Source: Bin5 sp965116395 (GTDB lineage Bacteria; Chloroflexota; Anaerolineae; Caldilineales; Caldilineaceae). From it: DNA of 64,000 nt. This document shows positions 17,430 to 27,298 of the stretch, one piece after another (position 1 is the stretch's first letter; each line of letters opens with the position of its first letter). The translations under genes were made by a program, and so were the position numbers. The notes under the pieces were generated by a model that worked only from the letters and a program-made list of their open reading frames with translations, ran no database searches and was not told the origin of the DNA. Location of the stretch: assembly GCA_965116395.1 (NCBI GenBank), contig OZ220684.1, forward strand, positions 2,666,001 to 2,730,000. Direction: 5' to 3'.

Positions 17430-18347
17430 ATGCAGCTATCCGATATCAAAACCGTCGGCGTCGTCGGCGGCGGCACCATGGGCTTCGGCATCGCCATCAA
17501 CTTCGCGCTGTGGGGCTACCCCACCATCATCAGCGACCTCAACGACGAAGCGCTGACCGGCACCAGGGCCAACATCGCCCACGCGTTGCAGCTCTTCGTC
17601 GAGGGCGAACTGATCAGCCAGTCACGCGCCGAGGAAACGCTGGCCCGGATCACCACCACCACCGACCTGGCGCAAATGGCCGGACAGAGCGATTTCATCA
17701 CCGAAGCGATCGTCGAGCGGCTGCCCGACAAGCAGGCGCTGTTCAAACAGCTCGACGAACTCTGCCCGCCCCATACGATTCTCGCCAGCAACACCTCGCG
17801 CCTCGTCCTCAGCGACATCGGCGCCCACATCGGCCGCCAGGACAAGCTGGTGCTCACCCACTACTTCGCGCCGCCGCACATCGTCCCCGGCCTGGAGGTT
17901 GCCAAAGGGCCCGGCGCCACCGACGAGACCTTCGAGCTCACCTGCGAACTGTTGAGCAGCGCCCGCAAAATCCCCATCCGTGTGCGCGGGGAGAAATCAG
18001 GATATCTTATCAACCGGATTCAGCACGCCATGGTGAGGGAGGCCAGCCTGCTGTGGGCCGAAGGCATGGCCAGCGCAGAGGATATCGAACTGGGGATCGT
18101 TTCCACTTTCGGCTTCCGCATGCCCCACGAAGGCCCGTTCCTGCACTACGACCTCGCCGGCATCTGGAAATGGCCCGAAGATGCGCGCAATCCCCGCGCC
18201 ATCGAAAATGAAAAACTCCGCGAACAGATGTTGAAGGGGCAGCCCTGGTTCCTGGACCCCGCCGACTTCGAAGAAGCCGTCGAGGAACGGGACCGGGCAT
18301 ACATTCGCCGCCTGAAAGAGCTCTATTGGAAAGATGGCGGCCCGTGA
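17430..18347 (+). CDS. 3-hydroxyacyl-CoA dehydrogenase-type protein
   Basis: The 305-residue protein begins with the NAD-binding VGVVGGGTMGFGIA. The catalytic His is in LTHYFAPPHIVPGLEV, where classical members have HFFNP. The C-terminal helical domain includes GYLINRIQHAMVREA. The family oxidises 3-hydroxyacyl-CoA or similar hydroxy acids such as L-gulonate or carnitine. The sugar-catabolic neighbourhood leaves a gulonate-dehydrogenase-like role open. The ATG at 17430 is chosen because the Rossmann motif starts 10 residues later; longer in-frame starts lack homology-like sequence. Confidence 0.8.
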   Translation: MQLSDIKTVGVVGGGTMGFGIAINFALWGYPTIISDLNDEALTGTRANIAHALQLFVEGELISQSRAEETLARITTTTDLAQMAGQSDFITEAIVERLPDKQALFKQLDELCPPHTILASNTSRLVLSDIGAHIGRQDKLVLTHYFAPPHIVPGLEVAKGPGATDETFELTCELLSSARKIPIRVRGEKSGYLINRIQHAMVREASLLWAEGMASAEDIELGIVSTFGFRMPHEGPFLHYDLAGIWKWPEDARNPRAIENEKLREQMLKGQPWFLDPADFEEAVEERDRAYIRRLKELYWKDGGP

Positions 18348-18395
18348 TCACCGATTGGTGGCCGGGGAAGGTCCCGGCAGCCGCCTGAAGCTTCC

Positions 18396-19685
18396 TTAGA
18401 TTTCCCGCGCCACCGCGGCCACCGCGGCCACCGTCTCGTCAACTACATCCGCCGTATGCGCCGTCGACAGGAACCAGGCCCCCCGTTCCAGCGCGCGCAC
18501 GCCTCGATAGTGCAGCGCCTCGGTGAAGCGCACATAGCGCGCCTTATCCGCCTGCAACGAGCTGCGGTAATCTGTTACCTGCCCCTCCACACCAAACCCT
18601 ACGTGAAAGGCCTGGGGAAAACCTTCAACCCTCGCCGCGATGTCGGCCGCGTCCAACGCCTCCCGGATGCCCTCCATCAGCCGCGCTCCCTGCCTGCCGA
18701 GCCCGGCAAAAGTCTCCGGCTTTTTCAGTTCCTCCAGCGTTGCCACCAGCGCCGCCATGCACGCCGGATGCCCATTGAACGTGCCGCCGTGCATCACGCC
18801 GCCGCTGACAAACAGGTCCATCAGGTCGGCGCGCCCCGCAAAACAGGAGACCGGAAAACCGCTCGCAATCGCCTTGCCAAAAGTCGCCAGGTCCGGTGTC
18901 ACCCCAAAATGGGCCTGCGCGCCGCCCGGCGCAACCCGGAAGCCGGTGATGACTTCATCAAATATAAGGACAGTGCCGGCGTCACTGCACGCGCGCCGTA
19001 CGCCCTCCAAATAGCCCGCAGCCGGAAACACCGTGCTCGTATTGCACATCGCCGGCTCCATGATCACGCCCGCCACATCCCCGCGTTCCAGCCGTTTCTC
19101 CAACAGTTCAAGGTTATTCCACGGCAACACCTCGGTGTGTAACCCGGCCTGCAGGTCCTGTCCCGCGCTGGCGGGAATCGCGTTCGGCGCTTCCTCCGGA
19201 CCGTACTCCTCCGGGGTAGGCGCGATGCTCCACAAAATGTTGTCCATCCAGCCGTGGTAGTGCCCCTCGAACTTGATGATCACCGAACGCTGCGTCGCCG
19301 CCCGCGCCAGCCGGATCACCGCCTGCACCACCTCACTGCCCGCGCAGCTGAAGCGCACCCGCTCCGCGCACGGGACCATCTCGCAGACCAGCCTGGCCGC
19401 CTCCTGCTCGATCCGGCTCTGACCGGCGTAAAGAATCCCCGCCCCGAGCTCCTCCTTCACTGCCTCCAACACTGGCGCCGGGTTGTGCCCCAAAATCATC
19501 GGCCCCATGCCCAGATAGTAATCGATCAGACGGTTGCCGTCTGCGTCATACAGGTATGGCCCTTCCCCCCGCTCGAAAACCAGCGGCGTCGGCGCAATCC
19601 CCAACCGGTAGTTGCTGTTCACCCCGCCGGGCAGAGACTGGGACGCCTCCGCGATCAACTGTTTAGAGCTTTCGAAGGTTGCCAT
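18396..19685 (-). CDS. Class III PLP aminotransferase, glutamate-1-semialdehyde-aminomutase-like
   Basis: The 429-residue protein has fold-type I signatures: FSCAGSEVVQAVIRLAR, the PLP-contacting Asp in FDEVITGFR, and the Schiff-base Lys in LATFGKAIASGFP. Overall organisation resembles HemL, including GGVNSNYRLG near the N terminus and GGTFNGHPACMAA. Several HemL-like proteins are catabolic aminotransferases, and no tetrapyrrole genes are nearby, so I leave the name open. It is convergent with the HCDH gene at 18347. Confidence 0.8.
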   Translation of the reverse strand: MATFESSKQLIAEASQSLPGGVNSNYRLGIAPTPLVFERGEGPYLYDADGNRLIDYYLGMGPMILGHNPAPVLEAVKEELGAGILYAGQSRIEQEAARLVCEMVPCAERVRFSCAGSEVVQAVIRLARAATQRSVIIKFEGHYHGWMDNILWSIAPTPEEYGPEEAPNAIPASAGQDLQAGLHTEVLPWNNLELLEKRLERGDVAGVIMEPAMCNTSTVFPAAGYLEGVRRACSDAGTVLIFDEVITGFRVAPGGAQAHFGVTPDLATFGKAIASGFPVSCFAGRADLMDLFVSGGVMHGGTFNGHPACMAALVATLEELKKPETFAGLGRQGARLMEGIREALDAADIAARVEGFPQAFHVGFGVEGQVTDYRSSLQADKARYVRFTEALHYRGVRALERGAWFLSTAHTADVVDETVAAVAAVAREI

Positions 19686-19892
19686 AGGGCTGAGTCCTTA
19701 TCTGGTGAATGACGTGTGGCGCCCCCACGGGCAGTTTGTGATGCGGTAACGCATCCCGAATTATCGCAGTTTCCGTCTGCCTACACAACTGTACACAGGG
19801 GTGCACAATTGCTTTTTTGCCTGTTGGCAGTTACTCTTTCCTTACCTCTATCCTGAAAAACCTCCCGATCACACGACAGTGGAGATTCTCTC

Positions 19893-21128
19893 ATGTCAAC
19901 CAATAGCCAGCACCCAAGCAGCGAACCCCCAGCGCAATTTACCTGGGCTGGTATGTATGCCAGCAATGCGGCTGAACCAAAGGGCTTGGGCGCGGGGAAA
20001 CGCGGCCGCTACGACTTTGCTGTCGCCTATCCGGATCCCGGATCTCTGCCTCTGGCAGGGCTTCTCGACGGCCTGAAACAGGCAATGGACGACGAAGGCG
20101 GTGACCTCTCCCTCTACGCCAATCCCCAGGGCTACACACCTCTGCGCGAGTTCGTGGCCGCCAAGCTGCAGCGCGACCGAGCGATCAACGTGACCGCCGA
20201 CGATATCATCCTCGCCGACGGTTCCAGCCAGCCCATCCACATGGTTGCCGAAACCCTCCTGGATCCCGGCGATGTCGTCCTCACCGAAGATTTCGTCTAC
20301 GCCGGCACCCTCAATACCCTGCGTCGTTTCAGCGCCGACCTGCGCGGCGTCGCCACCGACGAAGAGGGCATGATCCCGGCCGCTATCGAAGAGGCCATCC
20401 GCACCGCCAGCGCCGAGGGCAAACGCCCCAAGCTGATCTACACCGTGCCCACCTTCCAGAATCCGCAGGGCTGGACCATGACCCTCGCCCGCCGCAAAGC
20501 CTTGGTGGCCCTCTCGCAGCAGTATGACGTGCCTATTTTGGAGGATGACTGCTATGTCGATCTGCGCTTCGAGGGCACCGACGTTCCCTCCCTCCATTCT
20601 CTGGATGAAACAGGTCGCGTGCTCTACGTCGCCTCCTTTTCCAAGATCATCGCGCCCGGTATGCGCCTCGGTTATCTGACCGGCCCCCGGCCCTTCCTCG
20701 AACGCGCGATCGGCGCAAAGAGCGGCGGCTCCGTGAACACCTTCGCCTCATGGGCCGTGCATCGCTTCTCCACCACCCATCTCTACAGCCACATCGAGGA
20801 AATCAACGATATCCAGCAAGACCGCCGCGACGCTATTCTCGACGCGCTTGACGAGAACTTCAGCGGCAGCGGCGCCACCTGGAGCCGGCCGCAAGGTGGG
20901 CTTTTCATCTGGCTGCAGCTCCCCGAACACGTCGACCTGGTCGCCGTCCGCGACGACATTCTCGAAGAGTACGACGTCGGCTATCTACCGGGCCCAAACT
21001 TTGCGCCCGACGGCGTTTCCGGCGCCAACTGCGCCCGGCTCTGCTTCGGCTACAACCAGCCCGATGAGATCAAGGAAGGGATTCGTCGCCTCGCGACCGC
21101 ATTTCGCGCCAAAGGACTGATCACATAG
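19893..21128 (+). CDS. Class I/II PLP aminotransferase (2-aminoadipate aminotransferase/MocR-like core)
   Basis: The 411-residue protein carries the aminotransferase core: YANPQGYTPLREFVA, TVPTFQNPQGWTM (the NPxG substrate region), LEDDCYVDLRFEG, and the PLP Lys in YVASFSKIIAPGMRLGYL. The FSKIIAPGMR segment is typical of LysN/2-aminoadipate aminotransferases and of the C-terminal part of MocR regulators. There is no N-terminal GntR domain, so it is an enzyme. It is followed after 64 bp by a GNAT gene in the same direction. Confidence 0.85.
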   Translation: MSTNSQHPSSEPPAQFTWAGMYASNAAEPKGLGAGKRGRYDFAVAYPDPGSLPLAGLLDGLKQAMDDEGGDLSLYANPQGYTPLREFVAAKLQRDRAINVTADDIILADGSSQPIHMVAETLLDPGDVVLTEDFVYAGTLNTLRRFSADLRGVATDEEGMIPAAIEEAIRTASAEGKRPKLIYTVPTFQNPQGWTMTLARRKALVALSQQYDVPILEDDCYVDLRFEGTDVPSLHSLDETGRVLYVASFSKIIAPGMRLGYLTGPRPFLERAIGAKSGGSVNTFASWAVHRFSTTHLYSHIEEINDIQQDRRDAILDALDENFSGSGATWSRPQGGLFIWLQLPEHVDLVAVRDDILEEYDVGYLPGPNFAPDGVSGANCARLCFGYNQPDEIKEGIRRLATAFRAKGLIT

Positions 21129-21192
21129 TAGCTCTTGTCATTGCTGGCGGCTGATCGCTGCAAACGTCCCGCACATCGCAGAATGCACGCAC

Positions 21193-21993
21193 ATGACAAA
21201 CCATCCCGCTCACGACGCTCTCGTCCAGGAGGTGCGCTCCTGGTACATTCAGGACTATCCAGCCCTGGGCAAGGTCGTGGAGCGGCGGCGCTTCGGCTAC
21301 TACAGCCGCATCCAACAGACCAACTACAACGACGTCCACATAGTGGAACCGTTCGACCAGGAACAGGCGTCAGCCTTCAATGCCGACGTCAACGCATTCT
21401 ACGGGCAGCGCCGTGTCCTCATCTTTACCCACAGCCAGGCTGTCGACAGGCAACTGTCCTTCGCCCTGGAGGAGGCCGGCTGCACCCGCGGCACTGCAAA
21501 GCTCTATCTGGCCCACGTAAATAAGGGCGTATCGCCCGCGGCCGAGTTGGGCCCCGCGCAGATTGAACCGGTTACGCGCAGCAATCTCCTGGACTATACG
21601 ATTACAAAGTTAAAGGGATTTGCCGACAGCGAAGAGGAGCCGGCCCAAACTGCCATCGACGCCAGTATGGCAACTCGTCGGGCGGACCTCAACGCCGATG
21701 GCGTCTTCCTCATCGCCCGTGTCCGCGATCAAGCCGCCGCTATCATCGGCTGGTACGAGGGCGCCGACCGCTACATCTTCAACCTCGCGACCCGAACACC
21801 ATTCCGCAATCAGGGTATCGCCCGTCAACTGCTTTCCCGCGTCATTGCAGACTCCTACGCTCAGGGCAAACGATCGCTCCTGATCGCCACCGACCCGGGG
21901 GACACCCCCGTACAGCTCTACCGCCGTATGGGTTTCCTCGATGAGATTTACTGGATGGGAACGTGGATCCTGGACGGCTCTTCTGCCCGATAA
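21193..21993 (+). CDS. GNAT family N-acetyltransferase
   Basis: The 266-residue protein has its acetyl-CoA-binding motif in the C-terminal half: TPFRNQGIARQLLSRVIADSYAQGKRSLLIAT, followed by VQLYRRMGFLDE. The N-terminal 120 residues form a divergent, possibly second GNAT-like fold. Acceptor unknown. It is probably co-transcribed with the aminotransferase upstream. Confidence 0.8.
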   Translation: MTNHPAHDALVQEVRSWYIQDYPALGKVVERRRFGYYSRIQQTNYNDVHIVEPFDQEQASAFNADVNAFYGQRRVLIFTHSQAVDRQLSFALEEAGCTRGTAKLYLAHVNKGVSPAAELGPAQIEPVTRSNLLDYTITKLKGFADSEEEPAQTAIDASMATRRADLNADGVFLIARVRDQAAAIIGWYEGADRYIFNLATRTPFRNQGIARQLLSRVIADSYAQGKRSLLIATDPGDTPVQLYRRMGFLDEIYWMGTWILDGSSAR

Positions 21994-22014
21994 CAGACGG
22001 GCGGCCGTCCTCAG

Positions 22015-22560
22015 CTATCTGGACGACTGGGGTAGAGGCAACTCCGAGTACTCGAGGTTGCCCAGGTCGGTCATTTCGTCGTCTGTAATGTCAAAGAGGA
22101 TGGCGTTGTCCGTGCCCTCCTGGTACAACAGGGATGCACTCAGCACAGTGTCGAGAATGAGGCCGTAACGCCCGGACTGAAGATTTTCGAACAAGAAGCG
22201 GCCGCTGGTATCGGTATGAGCGACCGGCGCCGCAGATGGATCGTACGCAACTACGCGCTCGGTACCCTCATCATCGCTCAAAGTCTCACCGAGCGCCAGC
22301 TTGACGTCCACCACCGGCTGAAAACCATCGACCGTCCTCAGAAGCAAAACACCGGTCAGCGCGCCGCTGCCGGTTGTGGTTTCGAGCGATGAAGTTTCGG
22401 GTTGCGCCCCCGCCTCGCTGTCCGACCCTGAACTGTCGGTAACGCCAGCCCGTTCGGGCGCTGTCGAAGGCGAGTTCTGCGCTGCGTCAGGTCTTCCGCT
22501 GCTGGGCCTGCACGCCAGCAACAGCAAAACCGTAACAAGAATGTACGCCTGACGTCCCAT
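22015..22560 (-). CDS. Putative lipoprotein with carboxypeptidase-regulatory-like domain
   Basis: The 181-residue protein starts with a type II signal peptide ending in the lipobox LLAC (Cys17), then a Ser/Pro/Asp-rich linker of about 45 residues. A small beta-sandwich-like region follows (GVLLLRTVDGFQPVVDVKLAL...DTSGRFLFENLQSGRYGLIL). This resembles CarboxypepD_reg/SpaA-like folds, which serve as structural or stalk domains on the cell surface. It is transcribed together with, and downstream of, the secreted protein gene at 22615. Confidence 0.65.
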   Translation of the reverse strand: MGRQAYILVTVLLLLACRPSSGRPDAAQNSPSTAPERAGVTDSSGSDSEAGAQPETSSLETTTGSGALTGVLLLRTVDGFQPVVDVKLALGETLSDDEGTERVVAYDPSAAPVAHTDTSGRFLFENLQSGRYGLILDTVLSASLLYQEGTDNAILFDITDDEMTDLGNLEYSELPLPQSSR

Positions 22561-22614
22561 GAGCTGTTCTCAGAATGAGAAGCGAAACGCGTTCTATCTC
22601 CGCACTCTCTTCCG

Positions 22615-23949
22615 CTACTGATTGATCCCCTCGTACACCAGGAACTGATCGTCGGTGGCGTCCGTCTTCAACTGGTTCACCACCGCCACGATTTTGGCGT
22701 CGTCAGCCTGAGCAGTGCAGGCCGCGCCGCCTACATAGCCACTCTGAATTCTGTTTGCCTGCAGATCCGTCAATGTCTCATTGGGCTGCAGAGTTCCGGT
22801 GACCGTATAGGTCGTGTCCGTGAATATGCACTCCACCGCAGTCTCTGTTGATCCAACATTCATCACATTGACGCTGGTGAAAAAACCGCTGTTGCGGTCC
22901 ATAACCGAAGGCAGGCGCACAGCCTGCGTGGCCTCGTCCGGGTCAAAACTGCTGTAAGCCGCAAACTGGATTAGAGAAGGACTTCCGGCGCGTTGAGTGA
23001 CAACCGCGGCCAGAGGTTGGCTCGCGCTGTTAGTGGTAACATTGCCGGAGCCGATGAACCTCTCGCCGCCCGTGCAGGTGGAATTTGAGCCGTTCTGAAA
23101 TGCGTCGCGCGCAAACGTGACTGTCTGCCCTGCCGCAACTGTCTGTGTTTCCGTGCACGAGGTACCGGACGCTGACGGCTGATAGGATACCGTGACGCTG
23201 GTATCAGCGTCCCCTGTATTCTGTATATGAATATCGGTGTAGAAACCGTTATTGTTGGCGTTTACCAACGGCATTGCCGGGCTGACCGCGCCGCTGGCAA
23301 AACCGTTGTAGGCCGCCAGCGTCTTCGTATCTTCCAAAAACGCCACCACCACTACAGGCTCATCGCTGGTGACCTCCGCGGCGAAGACGTTACTCGTGTG
23401 CGGCTCCTGCTTCTGATAAAAATTGTGGGATGCGTAGGCTGCCAGGTTGATTGACGTCGTGATGCCGTCGCTGTAGTTCACCGTCACATTTGTTGAAGAA
23501 GGATTGGGATTCTGTAGCGCAAACCAGCTGTTGAAGCCGTCACTATTGACCATCAGCAGCGGCAGATAGACCGAAGTGCTTCCCTCACTGCGGCCCACAT
23601 AGGTGCCGCCGGCCGTCAGCGCACTGTTCATCATGTTGCTGAGCGCAGCCACGGGCTGATCCGATGAGATCACAACCGACCCGCTGAATCCCTCATTCAC
23701 CGGCAGAGTGAAATAAATCTTTGAACGATCACGCTCGATAATATCAGTAAGTGTCTTCTCCAGGCTGCCATCTTGCCTGTAAAACGCCAGAATGATATTG
23801 GCCGTGGTCTCACTCATGTTGTAGGTCTGAATGGTAGACTTGTAGCCGGGAAACTGCCCTTGAGCATAAGCGCGTGCATCACTCATAACTAAGGCGAACA
23901 CAAATGCCAGTGCGACTGTCACAAGGGCAAACAGCTGTTTCCGTTTCAT
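22615..23949 (-). CDS. Secreted protein with repeated beta-sandwich-like modules
   Basis: The 444-residue protein has a signal peptide (KRKQLFALVTVALAFVFAL, cleavage near AYAQG). It then has about four degenerate repeats of roughly 100 residues. Each has a polar loop such as WFALQNPNPSSTNVTVNYSDG, DIHIQNTGDADTSVTVSY or TSVNVMNVGSTETAVECIF, then a GxxxxF/Y strand and a SDxPVVVVAF-like strand. No catalytic motif is visible. It is probably an extracellular or surface structural protein of unrecognised family. Confidence 0.65.
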   Translation of the reverse strand: MKRKQLFALVTVALAFVFALVMSDARAYAQGQFPGYKSTIQTYNMSETTANIILAFYRQDGSLEKTLTDIIERDRSKIYFTLPVNEGFSGSVVISSDQPVAALSNMMNSALTAGGTYVGRSEGSTSVYLPLLMVNSDGFNSWFALQNPNPSSTNVTVNYSDGITTSINLAAYASHNFYQKQEPHTSNVFAAEVTSDEPVVVVAFLEDTKTLAAYNGFASGAVSPAMPLVNANNNGFYTDIHIQNTGDADTSVTVSYQPSASGTSCTETQTVAAGQTVTFARDAFQNGSNSTCTGGERFIGSGNVTTNSASQPLAAVVTQRAGSPSLIQFAAYSSFDPDEATQAVRLPSVMDRNSGFFTSVNVMNVGSTETAVECIFTDTTYTVTGTLQPNETLTDLQANRIQSGYVGGAACTAQADDAKIVAVVNQLKTDATDDQFLVYEGINQ

Positions 23950-24228
23950 ACTCTTGCACTGCTCCTTCCAAAATACGCTGCGCGTTCCAATGTTAAATCA
24001 GGGGCGTGAACTACCACTATACTTTTCAGTTTAGTGTAAGAATGTCGTGTCGTCAACAACTTTCCGATCGGCGCATCCGGGACGTGGAAGGTATGCAACT
24101 GCGCATCGCCTGGCCAGCATCCTGCCAGGAAGCGAGTCGCCAGTGAGCGCATCGGATCAGAGTCAGAAGCGACGCGACCGGCTTGGCCGGCGCCGGCACA
24201 CCGCGCAAGCGTGTAGCAAAAAATGGCT

Positions 24229-25242
24229 CTATCGCTTCTTCGGCGTGTCCTTATCGGGGCGCCCAGGGTCGCGGCGGCCCGCACGTCCGCTAAAGAGATT
24301 GCCGAAGAACATCTGCCTCATAGAGCCGCCATAATCCGCGCGTGAGGTTGGCTCCGTCAGACGGTCCCAATCCCGCAGCTTCGCGTCTCGCTCCCACTTG
24401 GCACGGCCCTGCACCAATCCATCGAGCGACTCCTCCAGCGGTTTGGTGTCCTCGGCAGTCAGTCGCTCCCGCCAGGTTTCCAGCTGTGTGGACAGCTGAT
24501 CCAGCCTTTGCAAAAGCATATCGCGATTGGCGAACAGCGAGGCGGCCAACTCCTCGGGACTTGCCTCCAGGGCTGTGCTGAGGGCGAAGCGGCGTCCCGC
24601 CAGCTTTTGGCTTTCATGCCATCCGGAGCCTTCAAACGCAGCCTGGAAAAGAACAGCCGCCAGAATTTCAGGCAGTTGCTCCACCGCCGCGACGATGCCG
24701 TCATGTTCAAGCGGATCAATGTAGAGCGGTTTTGCGCCCAGCCGCGCCAACAGGTTGCTCACCAGTTCCAACGCGCTCGATGCCGTCTGTGGGCTCGCGC
24801 CAATGCAGAACGTGCTATCTTTGAACAGTTCGCTGCGCGGCTCCGGCTGGCTGCTGATGTCACTGTGGACCGGCCGGCCGGCCACAAAGTTGATGCCTTC
24901 CGGCAGGTTGTTGGCCGCGATGTCCAGGGCCGGTTGCATGACAGGGCCAATCCCGAAAATCACCGCGCCCTCAGCCACATCCTCACGAATCTGCTGCAAA
25001 AACTCCGGCAACTCCGACAGCGGTTCGGTCGTGATGACCAGGCTGGCGTTGTCACAAGCCGAATGCAGATTCCACGTGGTCGAGTCGAGCGCGCCCAGCC
25101 GTTTGGCCTCATTCATGCGCGTAGGCTCGCGGTCGTTGCCGATCACCTGATAATTGCCCGCATTCTCGTGTAACGAGAGACCGATGCTGGTTCCAATCAG
25201 GTCCAGCCCAACGAGTGTGATTCTTGCTGTCGTTTCTGCCAT
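24229..25242 (-). CDS. Prephenate dehydrogenase-like protein (TyrA family)
   Basis: The 337-residue protein has a Rossmann fold beginning ITLVGLDLIGTSIGLSL, then VIGNDREPTRMNEAKRLGAL, as in TyrA. A central GRPVHSD segment matches the conserved HP-region of prephenate/arogenate dehydrogenases, and a helical dimerisation domain follows. The family makes 4-hydroxyphenylpyruvate or tyrosine. The basic C-terminal tail (RRDPGRPDKDTPKKR) is unusual. No other aromatic pathway genes are adjacent, so the exact role is inferred. Confidence 0.75.
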   Translation of the reverse strand: MAETTARITLVGLDLIGTSIGLSLHENAGNYQVIGNDREPTRMNEAKRLGALDSTTWNLHSACDNASLVITTEPLSELPEFLQQIREDVAEGAVIFGIGPVMQPALDIAANNLPEGINFVAGRPVHSDISSQPEPRSELFKDSTFCIGASPQTASSALELVSNLLARLGAKPLYIDPLEHDGIVAAVEQLPEILAAVLFQAAFEGSGWHESQKLAGRRFALSTALEASPEELAASLFANRDMLLQRLDQLSTQLETWRERLTAEDTKPLEESLDGLVQGRAKWERDAKLRDWDRLTEPTSRADYGGSMRQMFFGNLFSGRAGRRDPGRPDKDTPKKR

Positions 25243-25461
25243 AAGTAGCTGTCCTGAATGTTGTCAAAAGCGCTTCTTTACAAGCGCTGCGATATCGTTT
25301 CAAACAGGGCGTCAAACTGGATCTGGCACTGCAATCCGGCACTGCAACCCGGCACAAACCCGTCCGATTTGGAGGACACTGTCCGCGCCAACTAGCCAGC
25401 CCGATTGCCGCCCTTTGCCCCGTCCGTCCCCGCAAGCTGCGTGTCATGGCGCCGGTCGGCT

Positions 25462-26103
25462 TCAGTTCTGGCTGTCAGCCCACTGCAGCGCGCGCAGCAA
25501 ACGCATTTGCTCCTCTGTGACCAGGTGCGGCCCATCAACCTCCGACCACCGCGGCTTCTCGCCTGCTGTCCGTCGGCGGTTTGAATCGTCTACTGAGTTC
25601 GATGGAGAGTCCGACGGACTCGTCTTGTCCTGATGACGAGCGATCAGCCAGCAAGTAAGCGGGCTGCATCCATCCGCATCGGCCCAATGCGCGCCAATTT
25701 GCGGATGCGCCAAATGGACATGCAGCAGATAGCGCCAGCCGCCGGCCGCTTCCTCCACTGCCAGGCTGGCCGCAAGCGTCGGCGCAAACGTATCCAAAAG
25801 CACCAGCGCCGTCCGCACCCACGCATTGAACGTCAGTCCGGCCTTCGCCGCCGCCAACTTACCGGCATCATGGAGCAGCGCCGCCGCCGCCAAATCCGGA
25901 TCATGCCAGCCCGCGCCCTGCAAAGTTGTCAGAACGTTCAGACTGTGTCGCTGGGCATCCACGGGCATCTGGCGAAAGCGGCTTAACCCAGCAGGCGGCA
26001 GAAATCGGGCTGCCTCCTGCAGTTCGTCAACTGATACTGAAGCTGTGACGCCGCGCACGAATTGGCGTATGCGCCGCGCAATCCTGCCGGCCGTTCCCTG
26101 CAT
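25462..26103 (-). CDS. HD-domain protein
   Basis: The 213-residue protein has an HD signature: H in QRHSLNVLTTL, then HD in ALLHDAGKLAA, and a later His in LLHVHLAHPQIGAHWADADG. HD proteins are metal-dependent phosphohydrolases acting on nucleotides or phosphodiesters. Its start lies about 100 bp before the left end of the interrupted MITE copy. Confidence 0.7.
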   Translation of the reverse strand: MQGTAGRIARRIRQFVRGVTASVSVDELQEAARFLPPAGLSRFRQMPVDAQRHSLNVLTTLQGAGWHDPDLAAAALLHDAGKLAAAKAGLTFNAWVRTALVLLDTFAPTLAASLAVEEAAGGWRYLLHVHLAHPQIGAHWADADGCSPLTCWLIARHQDKTSPSDSPSNSVDDSNRRRTAGEKPRWSEVDGPHLVTEEQMRLLRALQWADSQN

Positions 26104-26203
26104 GTGTCAATCCCGTCCAACGCCTGTTTCCCCATCATACTCAATCATCGCCCTCCACCCAAATGGGAAACAGTCACCATCCCTCCCCCCAGACCGCAAT
26201 TCG

Positions 26204-26281
26204 ACCGCCGCAACCGGCATCCCAGTCCCCGAGCAAGATGAGCGCAGACGTTTCTCTCTCCCCCTTCACCTTGTTTTTTTG
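26204..26281 (-). repeat. MITE-like repeat copy C, left part (interrupted)
   Basis: The left 78 bp align loosely with the same end of copies A, B and D (GCCGCAAC near the start, a CTCTCTCCCCC tract, then the T-run before GGGCGG). The remainder continues at 31518 after the transposon. The two parts together give about 288 bp, equal to copies B and D. Confidence 0.6.
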
Positions 26282-26304
26282 GGGAATTATATAGCTAATT
26301 AGAG
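26282..26304 (+). repeat. Left terminal inverted repeat of the transposon
   Basis: This 23-bp repeat begins GGGAATTATATAGCTAATTA and pairs with 31487-31509 with three mismatches. The target duplication TTTTTTTG precedes it. Confidence 0.85.
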
Positions 26305-26306
26305 AT

Positions 26307-26335
26307 TTGGGAAAAACAACAAAAGTCCGTATAAT
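26307..26335 (+). promoter_or_regulatory. Putative transposase promoter
   Basis: TTGGGA (26307-26312), a 17-bp spacer, and TATAAT (26330-26335) lie directly inside the left terminal repeat and 55 bp before the transposase ATG. AAGGAGGAG follows the -10 box. Confidence 0.6.
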
Positions 26336-26389
26336 AAGGAGGAGAGAGAGTAAGCGTGATTTTGGGTTTTGGCTGAATGAAAGGCTGAC

Positions 26390-27289
26390 ATGAACCTGAT
26401 TGAATTGTTTACTAAATTCCCCGATGAAGCATCTGCCCGCGATTGGCTTGAATCTGTGAGATGGCCCAGCGGTCGCTATTGCGGCCATTGTGGCAGCTTC
26501 GATACATACCACGTAAACAACGAAAAACCTATGCGTTTCCGGTGCAGGGATTGCGGAAACTATTTCAGCGTTCGCACTAATACCGTCATGCAGTCCAGCA
26601 AGCTCCCTCTCCAGAAATGGGTTATCGCCGTCTATCTGATGACCACTGTGCAGAAGGGAATCAGCAGCGTTCAGATGGGCAAAGTCCTGGGCTGTACGCA
26701 GTCTACGGCTTGGCTGCTGATGCAGAAGATCCGGGAGGGTTGGGACCTGGAGATGGAGCCGCTTGACGGAACCTGCGAAGTTGATGAGGTTTACATAGGT
26801 GGTAAGGAGAAGAATAAGCACGCTGATAAGAAGCTGCGGGCCGGGCGCGGTATGGTTGGAAAGATACCGGTTGTCGGGGTGGCGCAGAGGGATGGCGTCG
26901 TGCACGCTGAACCGGTCGGGCGGACAACCATGGTTGCCCTTACTGACTTCGCTGTAAGAACAATCCAGGAGGGAGCCACCGTCTACACTGACGAGCACAA
27001 GGGATATGGCAACCTGGGCCTTCTATACTCCCATGATTTCGTCAGTCATGGAGCTAGACAATATGTGGACGGGGATTGCCACACCAACACGATTGAGTCA
27101 TTTTGGGCGAAGTTGCGGCGGAGCTACTATGGCGTTTATCATTGGTGGAGCCGGAAGCACCTGCACCGCTACGTCAATGAATGCGTCGGTCGCCACAATG
27201 ACCGGTGTTTAGAACCGCTTGATAGAATGGCGGCTCTGGTGCGGGGCATGGAAGGCCGGACGCTAACATATCAAGCGTTGACTCAGTAG
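26390..27289 (+). CDS. ISXO2-like DDE transposase (IS1595 family)
   Basis: The 299-residue protein has an N-terminal Zn ribbon, CGHCG near residue 34 and FRCRDCGNYFSVRTNT near 52-67. A helix-turn-helix-like region (SSVQMGKVLGCTQSTAWLLMQKIR) follows. The ISXO2 DDE core follows: the first Asp in CEVDEVYIGGKEKN, the second in VYTDEHKGYGNL, and the N/E region in HTNTIESFWAKLRRSYYGVYHW. It appears intact. It cuts and joins the GGGAATTATAT ends. The -10-containing left terminus provides its promoter. Confidence 0.92.
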   Translation: MNLIELFTKFPDEASARDWLESVRWPSGRYCGHCGSFDTYHVNNEKPMRFRCRDCGNYFSVRTNTVMQSSKLPLQKWVIAVYLMTTVQKGISSVQMGKVLGCTQSTAWLLMQKIREGWDLEMEPLDGTCEVDEVYIGGKEKNKHADKKLRAGRGMVGKIPVVGVAQRDGVVHAEPVGRTTMVALTDFAVRTIQEGATVYTDEHKGYGNLGLLYSHDFVSHGARQYVDGDCHTNTIESFWAKLRRSYYGVYHWWSRKHLHRYVNECVGRHNDRCLEPLDRMAALVRGMEGRTLTYQALTQ

Positions 27290-27298
27290 GGGGCAAGC